From Geomonas ferrireducens (GTDB lineage: Bacteria; Desulfobacterota; Desulfuromonadia; Geobacterales; Geobacteraceae), in contig NZ_SSYA01000002.1 in the NCBI RefSeq assembly GCF_004917065.1, positions 124,001-188,000 on the forward strand: 64,000 nucleotides of DNA, written 5' to 3'. Shown here piece by piece: positions 44,653 to 51,876 of the stretch (positions are counted from its first letter, which is position 1; every line of letters starts with the position of its first letter). Position numbers and translations under genes: made by a program. The notes beneath the pieces are model-generated. The model was not told where the DNA came from. It saw only the letters and a list, made by a program, of their open reading frames with translations, and ran no database searches.

Positions 44653-45531
44653 TTACTCTATGTTTTGCACCTGTTCACGGATCTTCTCGAGCTCCGCCTT
44701 CAACTCCACCACGCACGCGGCCATCTGGGCGTCGTTCGCCTTCGAGCCGATCGTGTTCACCTCGCGGTTGATCTCCTGGAGCAGGAAGTCGAGCTTTCTA
44801 CCCACCGGCTCGCTCTGCGCGAGGGTCTCGTCGAACTGGCGCAGGTGGCTCGAAAGGCGCACGAGTTCCTCGGTGACGTCGCACTTGTCGGCCATGACGG
44901 CGACCTCCTGCGCGATGCGCTCCTCGGGGAGACTCCCCTCGCCCAAAAGCTGCGCGATCCTCTCCTTCAGGCGCTGTGCGTATTCCGAGACCACGAGCGG
45001 CGCGCGCTCCCCCACCTGCCCGATCAGCCGGTCCAATGTCTCACGACGCTTCTTGAAGTCGCCGAAGAGCGACTCCCCCTCGAAAAGGCGCATCTCGTCC
45101 ACCCGGCGCAGCGCATCGTCCACCGCTGCGACGAGCTCCTGCGGGATCTCCTCGAGGGTCGCCTCGGCCTCGGCGGCGACGGTGACCACGTCACGCTGGG
45201 CCGCGATGAGAGATAGGTCAACCTGCCCGGAAAGACCTAGTGCCTCGCCGATGGTCTGGTACGCCTTCAGATACCCCCGCGCAAGCGGCAGGTTCGGGGT
45301 GGGAACCCCAAGGGCCACCGCGTTCTCGACCTGGATGAAGACGTCGATCTTGCCGCGCACGAGCCGCTCACCCACCCGTTTCTTGATCTCGTTTTCGAAC
45401 TGCATCAGCGCCCGGGGAAGCTTCACGGTCACCTCGCCGTAGCGGTGGTTCACGCAGCGCACCTCCACGATGAAGCGCCCCGCCTCGTGGGCTGCCTCCC
45501 CTTTGCCGTATCCGGTCATGCTCTTGATCAT
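44653..45531 (-). CDS. yicC: YicC family endoribonuclease
   Basis: Protein of 292 residues of the YicC/YloC family, recently shown in other bacteria to act as an RNase. N-terminal SMTGYGKGEA and RCVNHRYGEVTVKLPRALM are diagnostic, as is the C-terminal EINREVNTIGSKANDAQM with VVELKAELEKIREQVQNIE. The link to gmk-rpoZ is conserved. AGGGAG lies 6 bases before the ATG, 25 bases after galE. Confidence 0.94.
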   Translation of the reverse strand: MIKSMTGYGKGEAAHEAGRFIVEVRCVNHRYGEVTVKLPRALMQFENEIKKRVGERLVRGKIDVFIQVENAVALGVPTPNLPLARGYLKAYQTIGEALGLSGQVDLSLIAAQRDVVTVAAEAEATLEEIPQELVAAVDDALRRVDEMRLFEGESLFGDFKKRRETLDRLIGQVGERAPLVVSEYAQRLKERIAQLLGEGSLPEERIAQEVAVMADKCDVTEELVRLSSHLRQFDETLAQSEPVGRKLDFLLQEINREVNTIGSKANDAQMAACVVELKAELEKIREQVQNIE

Positions 45532-45556
45532 GCCATCTCCCTTTCTCGCGCCCCTT

Positions 45557-46546
45557 CTAACGGCGGGACTCGAACAGTTTCTTTTCCCAGCGCCAGGCGT
45601 CCGCCACGATGGTGTGCAGGTCGTCGTACTTGGGTGTCCACCCGAGCACGCTGCGGATCTTGTCCGCCACGGCGACCAGGCTGTCCGGGTCGCCCGGGCG
45701 GCGCGGCGCCTCGGTGACCTTGAAGTCGACGCCGCTTACCTCCTTGACCACCCTGATCACCTCGCGCACGCTGCTTCCCGCGCCGTACCCCACGTTGATC
45801 ACGTCCGAGGTACCCCCCTTCTCAAGGTACGAGAGGGCGGCCAGGTGCGCCGAGGCGAGATCCTCGATGTGGATGTAGTCGCGGATGCCGGTGCCGTCGG
45901 GGGTCGCGTAGTCGGTGCCGAAGATGGAGACGCCGTCGCGCGCACCGAGCCCCGCCTGGCAGGCCACCTTGATTAGGTGGGTCGCCTCAGGGGTGCGCTG
46001 CCCCATGCGCGCCTTCGGATCGGCCCCGGCGACGTTGAAGTAGCGCAGCGCCACGTAGGAGAAGCCGTGCGCGAAGGCCGCATCGCGCAGCATCCATTCG
46101 CTCATGAGCTTCGAGGTGCCGTAGGGGTTGATGGGGGCGGTGGCACTCGTCTCCGAGGCGCTCCCCCCCTCGGGCATGCCGTAGACCGCGGCGGTACTGG
46201 AGAAGATGAAACGCTCCACCCCCTGCTCGACGCAGGCCTGCAAGAGGTTCAGGGTGTTGCGCGTGTTGTTGGAATAGTACTTGAGCGGCAGATGCACCGA
46301 CTCGGGGGCGATGATGGCGGCGGCGAAGTGCAGCACCGACTTGCAGCCGGTATCCCTGATCACCTCGCGGATCTTCGCCTGGTCGGCCAGCTCACCGACG
46401 ATCAGGCGCTCCCCATGGATCAGGGCGTCCGCAGAACCGGTGGAGAGGTTGTCATAGACCACCACCTCGTGCCCGGCCTCGGAGAGCTGACGCACGACGT
46501 GGCTTCCTATGTAACCGGCCCCGCCGGTAACGAGAATGACACTCAC
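45557..46546 (-). CDS. galE: UDP-glucose 4-epimerase
   Basis: NAD-dependent epimerase of the short-chain dehydrogenase superfamily, 329 residues. Rossmann motif GGAGYIGSH at residues 8-16, catalytic Ser/Thr in FSSTAAVYG, and YxxxK in PYGTSK, then FNVAGADP. It supplies UDP-galactose for surface polysaccharide. GTG start with GGAGG 8 bases upstream. Heads the galE-yicC-gmk-rpoZ-rel-ridA run with a strong promoter at 46682-46710; the leader carries a hairpin at 46577-46605. Confidence 0.95.
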   Translation of the reverse strand: MSVILVTGGAGYIGSHVVRQLSEAGHEVVVYDNLSTGSADALIHGERLIVGELADQAKIREVIRDTGCKSVLHFAAAIIAPESVHLPLKYYSNNTRNTLNLLQACVEQGVERFIFSSTAAVYGMPEGGSASETSATAPINPYGTSKLMSEWMLRDAAFAHGFSYVALRYFNVAGADPKARMGQRTPEATHLIKVACQAGLGARDGVSIFGTDYATPDGTGIRDYIHIEDLASAHLAALSYLEKGGTSDVINVGYGAGSSVREVIRVVKEVSGVDFKVTEAPRRPGDPDSLVAVADKIRSVLGWTPKYDDLHTIVADAWRWEKKLFESRR

Positions 46547-46681
46547 AGAGTGACCTCCATGACAAAGATAATGAAAGAGGGTCTAGCCATTTGGACTAAA
46601 CCCTCGATACGCCGCGACGGTAAGACATAAAGCCGGCCATCACAGGCGCAACGCAGATGCTCAAGCGAGCAATCGCGAATA

Positions 46682-46710
46682 TTTATAACACCGACCCCTC
46701 ACCAGTGCAA
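46682..46710 (-). promoter_or_regulatory. sigma-70 promoter of galE-yicC-gmk run
   Basis: Minus-strand TTGCAC (46705-46710), 17 bases, TATAAA (46682-46687). The leader of about 130 bases contains AGGGTTTAG-T-CC / GG-CTAGACCCT, a strong hairpin without a clean T-tract. Confidence 0.75.
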
Positions 46711-46773
46711 GGTTAAATCAAGTAAAGCAGGGGCCTTTGCCGGCACGTCGCCGGGGTGACTTCCCTTCTCCCA

Positions 46774-48222
46774 TCATCGCCCGGAACGTGCGCCTGGCTC
46801 ATGCAGGCGGTGCACCTTCATCAGATTGGTGGTGCCCGGGCTTGAGAGCGGACTCCCCATGGTTATGACTACGAGTTCCCCTTTCTTGAGCCAGCCGGTA
46901 TCGAGCACCGCGGCCTCCACCGAGAGGATCTGCGATTCCGTGTCCCCCTCGATGTCGACCCTAAGGGCGTGCACCCCGGCGTACAGGGCGAGCCGGCGGC
47001 GCACCTCCTGCGACGGGGTCACCGCGATGATGGGCTGGGCGGGACGGTACTTCGAGACCAGCGCCGCCGTACTCCCGGTCTGGGTGAAGGCGAGGATGGC
47101 GGCGGCCTTGACGCTTTCCGCCGCACGGCAGGCGGCCATGCCGATTACCTCGGAGATGTTGGGGAGGCCGTTTTTGCCGTCCGGCCCCTTGCAGCACTGC
47201 GCCATGAGCTGCGGGTCGTTCTCGATGTCGCGCGCCACCTGCACCATCATGGAGACCGCCTCCACCGGGTATTTCCCGGACGCGGTCTCGGCCGAGAGCA
47301 TGATGGCGTCGGTGCCGTCGAGGATCGCGTTGGCGACGTCCGAGGTCTCGGCACGGGTCGGGCGCGGGTTGTTGACCATGCTCTCGAGCATCTGGGTCGC
47401 GGTGATGACCGGCTTTCCCGCCTCGTTGCAGCTTCGGATGATGCGCTTCTGGATGAGGGGCACCTTCTCCGGGTTCAACTCGACCCCCAGGTCGCCGCGG
47501 GCCACCATGACGCCGTCGGAGGCGCGCAGGATGGCGGCGAAGTTGAGCACCGCCTCGGGCTTCTCGATCTTCGCGATGATGCGCAAAGGGGAGCCCGCAG
47601 CGTCGATGATCTCGCGCAGTTGCAAAACGTCCGACTCCTGGCGCACGAAGGAGAGCGCCACGTAGTCCAAGCGCTGTTCCATGCAGAACTGCAGGTCCTC
47701 GCGGTCCTTCTCGGTGAGCGCCGGGGCCGAGACCTTGGCGCCAGGGAGGTTGATCCCCTTGCGATCCTTTAAAAGACCGCCGGTGACTACGAGGCAGCGG
47801 ACGTCATCCCCTTCCACGCCGAGCACCTTGAGCTCCATGAGGCCGTCGTCCAGAAGGATGCGATCGCCGGGCTTCACGTCGTGCGGCAGCCCGCGGTAGA
47901 TGGTCGGGATCAGGTTCCCCTCGCCGAGCACCTCTCTCGTTGTGACCACGACCTCGCTTCCGGCGGAAAGCGGCATGCCCCCCCCCGCCATGAGACCGGT
48001 GCGGATCTTCGGTCCCTGGAGGTCCCCAAGGATGGCGACGGCGTGCTCGTGCTCCTTGGAAAGGGTGCGGATGTTTTCGATGACCTGGACCTTGGTTGCG
48101 TAATCGCCGTGGGAGAAGTTCAGGCGGAAAACGTCGACACCTGCGTGGATCAGGGTGTCCAGCATCTCCTTCGAATCGCTGGCGGGGCCGACGGTGGCTA
48201 CGATCTTGGTGCGACGAAACAT
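46774..48222 (-). CDS. pyk: pyruvate kinase
   Basis: Converts phosphoenolpyruvate and ADP to pyruvate and ATP. 482 residues with RRTKIVATVGPASDS, FRLNFSHGDY, the active-site Lys/Glu block IAKIEKPEAVLNF, VARGDLGVEL, and TATQMLESMVNNPRPTRAE. The C-terminal domain ends in VITMGSPLSSPGTTNLMKVH. GAGGAG lies 6-9 bases before the ATG. Possibly cotranscribed with nothing else; galE has its own promoter 64-92 bases downstream. Confidence 0.96.
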   Translation of the reverse strand: MFRRTKIVATVGPASDSKEMLDTLIHAGVDVFRLNFSHGDYATKVQVIENIRTLSKEHEHAVAILGDLQGPKIRTGLMAGGGMPLSAGSEVVVTTREVLGEGNLIPTIYRGLPHDVKPGDRILLDDGLMELKVLGVEGDDVRCLVVTGGLLKDRKGINLPGAKVSAPALTEKDREDLQFCMEQRLDYVALSFVRQESDVLQLREIIDAAGSPLRIIAKIEKPEAVLNFAAILRASDGVMVARGDLGVELNPEKVPLIQKRIIRSCNEAGKPVITATQMLESMVNNPRPTRAETSDVANAILDGTDAIMLSAETASGKYPVEAVSMMVQVARDIENDPQLMAQCCKGPDGKNGLPNISEVIGMAACRAAESVKAAAILAFTQTGSTAALVSKYRPAQPIIAVTPSQEVRRRLALYAGVHALRVDIEGDTESQILSVEAAVLDTGWLKKGELVVITMGSPLSSPGTTNLMKVHRLHEPGARSGR

Positions 48223-48408
48223 GGGTTCTCCTCATGGAGCACGCAGGCGGACGCCGCGGGGCGGGCATCCGGAAGGGCTCGTGACGTAGATGGCGGAAGT
48301 GAAAAGCTTGAGGAACGACCCTTCATAATTACCCGAAATCGGGCGAGGGTGCAAATGGTAAGGAAGGTTTTGCAGCAGACTCTACTTGTGGGGGAAAAGT
48401 CCTGCCGG

Positions 48409-48975
48409 TCAGCGTTGACCCAGTTCTTGCCACCGGAAGCAGTCGACGGTGTGATCGTTGACCATCCCTACCGCCTGCATCAAGGCGTAGCAGATGGTAC
48501 TCCCGACAAAGCGGAAGCCGCGCCTTTTCAGGTCGCGGCTCAACCGGTCCGAGACTTCGCTCGTCGCGGGCACCTCGCTTAGGGTGCGCCAGGCGTTTTG
48601 CACGGGAGTGCCGTCCACGAAACGCCAGAGGTACGCGTCGAAACTCCCGAACTCCTCCTGCACGGTGAGATACGCGCGGGCGTTGCCGAGCGTGGAGGAG
48701 ATCTTCAGCCGGTTGCGCACGATCCCGGCGTCCGCCATGAGGCGCTCCTCGTCGGTCGCGCCGAAACGCGCCACGGCCTCGGGGTCGAAGGCCGCGAACG
48801 CGCGCCGGTACGCCTCGCGCTTTCTGAGGATGGTGATCCAGGAAAGCCCGGCCTGGGCCCCCTCGAGGGTGAGGAACTCGAAGAGGAGGCGGTCTTCATG
48901 CACCGGCACTCCCCATTCGAGGTCATGGTAGGAACAGTAGAGGGGATCGCTCCCCGCCCACCCGCAGCGGTTCAC
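48409..48975 (-). CDS. tag: DNA-3-methyladenine glycosylase I
   Basis: Base-excision repair glycosylase for 3-methyladenine, 188 residues. It opens MNRCGWAGSDPLYCSYHDLEW (zinc ligands Cys4 and the His of YHD) and ends with HTVDCFRW (remaining His and Cys), with EAYRRAFAAFDP between. The GTG start at 48975 comes 1 base after the stop of the upstream gene and gives the family's exact N-terminus; the longer open frame is antisense-like overlap with that gene. GGGCGG serves as ribosome site. Confidence 0.95.
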   Translation of the reverse strand: MNRCGWAGSDPLYCSYHDLEWGVPVHEDRLLFEFLTLEGAQAGLSWITILRKREAYRRAFAAFDPEAVARFGATDEERLMADAGIVRNRLKISSTLGNARAYLTVQEEFGSFDAYLWRFVDGTPVQNAWRTLSEVPATSEVSDRLSRDLKRRGFRFVGSTICYALMQAVGMVNDHTVDCFRWQELGQR

Positions 48976-48976
48976 G

Positions 48977-49654
48977 CTACCGCCCGTGGTGGTCACGGTC
49001 AAATTCCCGGTCCTCTCTGCGCTGCTCCTTATCGAAACGCTTATCCTCCCTGCGCTGCTCTTTTTCGAAGCGCTTATCCTCCTTGCGCTGCTCCTTCTCG
49101 AAGCGTTTCGCCTCCTTGCGTTGCTCCTTTGCCTCGTGGCGCACCTCTTTCCAGTACCCCTTGTCGCTGCGGTGCCGACCGCGGTAATGGTCGCGGTCGT
49201 GCCTGTACACGTCATACTCGCGGGCACGGTACTCGCGGATGCGCTCGATGCGGTAGCGCCGCAAGGACGGCGGCAGTTCGCGGTACCGCACCGGATACCA
49301 TCCCCCCCTGTTGTCCGGGGAGCGGTACCAGCGCCCGTCGCGGAACACGAAGTAGACGTTGTTCAGGTAGAAGAGGTCGTACGGTACGCCGACCGCGACG
49401 TAGAAGCCAAGCCGCTCCGGGTAGACGAAATCCACGTCCTCCTCGACGTCATCGTAATAGGGAGCAGGAGGCGCCGGAGCGACCATCACCGGGCGGGGTG
49501 CCGGGGGAGGGGGCGCCACGATCACGGGACGGGGCTGGTTCCCCAGGTGGATGTCGACGTCGACCCCTACGTTGGATGCGTGGATCTCGGGGACCATAAG
49601 CGGCAAGGCAACGAACTGCATGAGCGCAAAAAGCGCTTTTCTCTTAAGCGACAC
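48977..49654 (-). CDS. exported protein with Pro-rich and charged repeat regions
   Basis: Protein of 225 residues of no recognised function. Signal peptide to about residue 26 (EIHAS); a Pro/Ala-rich linker PPPPAPRP...PAPPAPYY; a Tyr/Trp-rich domain of about 60 residues (FYVAVGVPYDLFYLNNVYFV, GRWYRSPDNRGGWYPV) like that of other secreted bacterial proteins; then about 90 strongly charged residues including repeats of the form FEKEQRKEDKR (four to five copies). The repeat tail is predicted as helical or disordered polyampholyte. Followed at once by tag, so probably cotranscribed, though no shared function is evident. Confidence 0.8.
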   Translation of the reverse strand: MSLKRKALFALMQFVALPLMVPEIHASNVGVDVDIHLGNQPRPVIVAPPPPAPRPVMVAPAPPAPYYDDVEEDVDFVYPERLGFYVAVGVPYDLFYLNNVYFVFRDGRWYRSPDNRGGWYPVRYRELPPSLRRYRIERIREYRAREYDVYRHDRDHYRGRHRSDKGYWKEVRHEAKEQRKEAKRFEKEQRKEDKRFEKEQRREDKRFDKEQRREDREFDRDHHGR

Positions 49655-49680
49655 GGATGTACCTCCTCTGGATTGGGGTT

Positions 49681-51456
49681 TCAGCGGGACGCAGGGGGAT
49701 GAACGACTTCGCTGCGCCCGCAGAACTCCCTTATGTAGTTTTCAAACTCTTCCGCCGGCATCGGTGTGGCGAAGTAGAACCCCTGCGCCTCGTCGCACTT
49801 CCTGCCGGCCAGGAAGTGGAGCTGTTCACTCGTCTCTACCCCTTCGGCCACCACCTTGAGTTTGAGGCTGCGCGCCATCGAGATGATGGCAACCGCTATG
49901 GCGGCATCGTCGCTGTCGCTCGTCAGCTCGGCGATGAAGGAACGGTCGATCTTGATGGCGTCGATGGGGAAGTGCTTCAGGTAGCTAAGCGATGAGTAGC
50001 CGGTGCCGAAGTCGTCGATGCTAAGGCGCACCCCCATCTTTTTCAGGGCCCGCAGGGTGTCGATGTTTCTCTCGGCGCGCTCCATGATGACGCTCTCGGT
50101 CAACTCGAGCTCCAGCGAGTTTGGGGGAACCCCGGTCGCCTCGATGTGGCGCTCCACGGTCTGCAAAAAATCCGGCTGGCGGAACTGCCTCCCGGAGATG
50201 TTGACCGCGATCTTCATCTGCGGACAGATACTGCACCAGCGCGCCGCATGGAGGCAGGCGTCATGCAGCACCAGCTCCCCCAGCTCGAAGATGAGGCCGC
50301 TGGATTCGGCGATCGGGATGAACTCGTCCGGCCCCACCAGGCCGAATTCGGGACTCTGCCAGCGCAAAAGTGCCTCTGCCCCCGTCAGGCGGAAGCTCTT
50401 CAGGTCCCACTGGGGCTGGAAGTGGAGGTAGAACTCCCCCCGCCCGAGCCCCTGGCGCATGCCGTTTTCCAGGGCCGCACGGCGCATGTTGCGCTCGTTC
50501 ATCTCCTGGGAGAAGAAATGGAACATCCCCTTCCCTTCGCTTTTGGCTTGGTAAAGGGCGGCATCGGCGCAGCGCAGCAGGCTCTCGACGTCGACCGCGT
50601 CGTCCGGGTAAAGGGCGATGCCGATGCTCGTGCTGCCGTAGAGCTCCTCGCCGTCGATGACGAAGGGTGCGGTGAAGAGCTCCTGCAGCTTGGCGGCCAT
50701 CGCCGCGACTCCGACCTCGTCCGGGCCGGAGTTGATCACGATGACGAATTCGTCGCCGCCTAGCCGGGCCAGGGTGTTCGACTCCCCGAGGGAGCCCGCC
50801 AGGCGGGCGGCCACCTCCTGGAGGAACCGGTCTCCGTTTTCGTGCCCTTTCGAGCTGTTCAGGTGCTTGAAGTTGTCCAGGTCGAGGAAGAGCAGGGCAA
50901 GCTCCCTGTTCTCCCGCTCGGCCAGGGCGAGCGCCTGGTGCAGGCGGTCCATGAGCAGCGACCGGTTGGGGAGCCGGGTGACGGGATCGTAGTAGGCGAG
51001 GGTTTCCAACTGCTGCTCGCAAAGCTTCCGGGCGGTAAGGTCCTCGCAGGCGGTGACGACACCCAGGCAGCGCCCGTTTTGGTCCTTGATGGGACGCGAG
51101 GTGAGCTGCACCGGGAATTCCGCGCCGTCCTTGCGCACGTTCAGACATTCTCTGGACCAGAGGCAGAAGCTGGCGGGGCTTACACGCGGCACGACGTCGT
51201 CGCGTCGCGGCGCGAAAATACGCGCCTCCTTCCCGATCAGTTCTCTCGGCGCGTAGCCGTGCATCTCCGCATCCACGTTGTTCGTGTAGACGATCCTGCC
51301 GTCGGTGTCACTGATGGTGATCCCGAGCCCGATCGGGAGCGAGTCGATCGCTTCCTTCAGCATCGTGAGCCGCTCCTGGTCCTGGGGCGAACCGGTACCG
51401 TGCTGCTCGCGGGCCGGGGGGAAAGAAGTCATTTCGGCGTTGGCCGCATCATGCAT
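49681..51456 (-). CDS. PAS-GGDEF-EAL c-di-GMP turnover protein
   Basis: Cytoplasmic protein of 591 residues. PAS about 32-145; GGDEF about 150-315 with an intact GGDEF at 233-237 (RLGGDEFVIV); EAL about 330-575 with EALLRW at 361-366, DDFGTGYSS and AEGVET. Both sites look catalytic. N200 and D209 (LNSSKGHENGD) match guanine-recognising residues of c-di-GMP-type cyclases; Hypr enzymes that make cGAMP have Ser at the second position, so this should be a c-di-GMP enzyme. No RxxD inhibitory site precedes GGDEF. AGGAG precedes the ATG. The gene lies behind a GEMM-Ib riboswitch and terminator. Confidence 0.93.
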   Translation of the reverse strand: MHDAANAEMTSFPPAREQHGTGSPQDQERLTMLKEAIDSLPIGLGITISDTDGRIVYTNNVDAEMHGYAPRELIGKEARIFAPRRDDVVPRVSPASFCLWSRECLNVRKDGAEFPVQLTSRPIKDQNGRCLGVVTACEDLTARKLCEQQLETLAYYDPVTRLPNRSLLMDRLHQALALAERENRELALLFLDLDNFKHLNSSKGHENGDRFLQEVAARLAGSLGESNTLARLGGDEFVIVINSGPDEVGVAAMAAKLQELFTAPFVIDGEELYGSTSIGIALYPDDAVDVESLLRCADAALYQAKSEGKGMFHFFSQEMNERNMRRAALENGMRQGLGRGEFYLHFQPQWDLKSFRLTGAEALLRWQSPEFGLVGPDEFIPIAESSGLIFELGELVLHDACLHAARWCSICPQMKIAVNISGRQFRQPDFLQTVERHIEATGVPPNSLELELTESVIMERAERNIDTLRALKKMGVRLSIDDFGTGYSSLSYLKHFPIDAIKIDRSFIAELTSDSDDAAIAVAIISMARSLKLKVVAEGVETSEQLHFLAGRKCDEAQGFYFATPMPAEEFENYIREFCGRSEVVHPPASR

Positions 51457-51582
51457 GGGAAAGCTCCTGCCGTGGCAAGCGCCCCGACACGAAAAATGTG
51501 ATGGATGTAAAGGAGGGAAAAAACGCCTCCGGTCCGCAGGTTCGGCGCCGGGGTGGTTGGGGAGGGATCATTAAAAGCGGGC

Positions 51583-51631
51583 GAAAAAAAACGGGTTGCC
51601 GATATCTTAGCTTAGATATTTCGGCAACCCG
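51583..51631 (-). terminator. riboswitch expression-platform terminator
   Basis: On the minus strand GGGTTGCCGA...ATATC-TAAG / CTTA...GATATCGGCAACCCG followed by TTTTTTTT (51590-51583). The upstream arm is the 3' strand of the GEMM aptamer, so aptamer folding and terminator folding exclude one another. Confidence 0.85.
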
Positions 51632-51700
51632 GCTGTCTCGGTGAGACCCTATAGGCTTTCCGTCCCATCCTCGCGGATGGTTTAGTATTATCGTTTATCC
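51615..51700 (-). promoter_or_regulatory. GEMM-Ib riboswitch (3',3'-cGAMP class)
   Basis: Minus-strand aptamer: CTAAACC, hairpin CATCC-GCGA-GGATG, GGACGGAAAGCC, hairpin GGTCTC-ACC-GAGAC, then AGCCGGGTTGCCGA. These are the conserved GEMM-I elements including the GNRA tetraloop and its receptor. Aligning ATACTAAACC with CAGGGCAAACC of the Vibrio Vc2 aptamer puts A where c-di-GMP switches have G20; A20 marks the GEMM-Ib group known in Geobacter to prefer 3',3'-cGAMP. Overlap with the terminator implies that ligand turns the gene on. Ligand assignment is by family knowledge, not tested. Confidence 0.88.
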
Positions 51701-51794
51701 AGTTTTTCGGCTGTCCGCATAGCGCGCTTGCGATCGGCTCGAACCCGCCCCGGAGATCGCTCCAGGTAGCCGGCTTGCCTTGCCATCGGTCAGA

Positions 51795-51824
51795 CTATTA
51801 ACCAGATGGAGAGGGAAAAGTCAA
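51795..51824 (-). promoter_or_regulatory. candidate promoter for riboswitch leader
   Basis: Minus-strand TTGACT (51819-51824), 18 bases, TAATAG (51795-51800), about 95 bases upstream of the aptamer. The stretch between, 51701-51794, shows no further aptamer. Confidence 0.5.
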
Positions 51825-51876
51825 ATGAAATTAAGCTCACTTTACACGTTGAGCCGGAAAATCCACCGTGCGGGGC

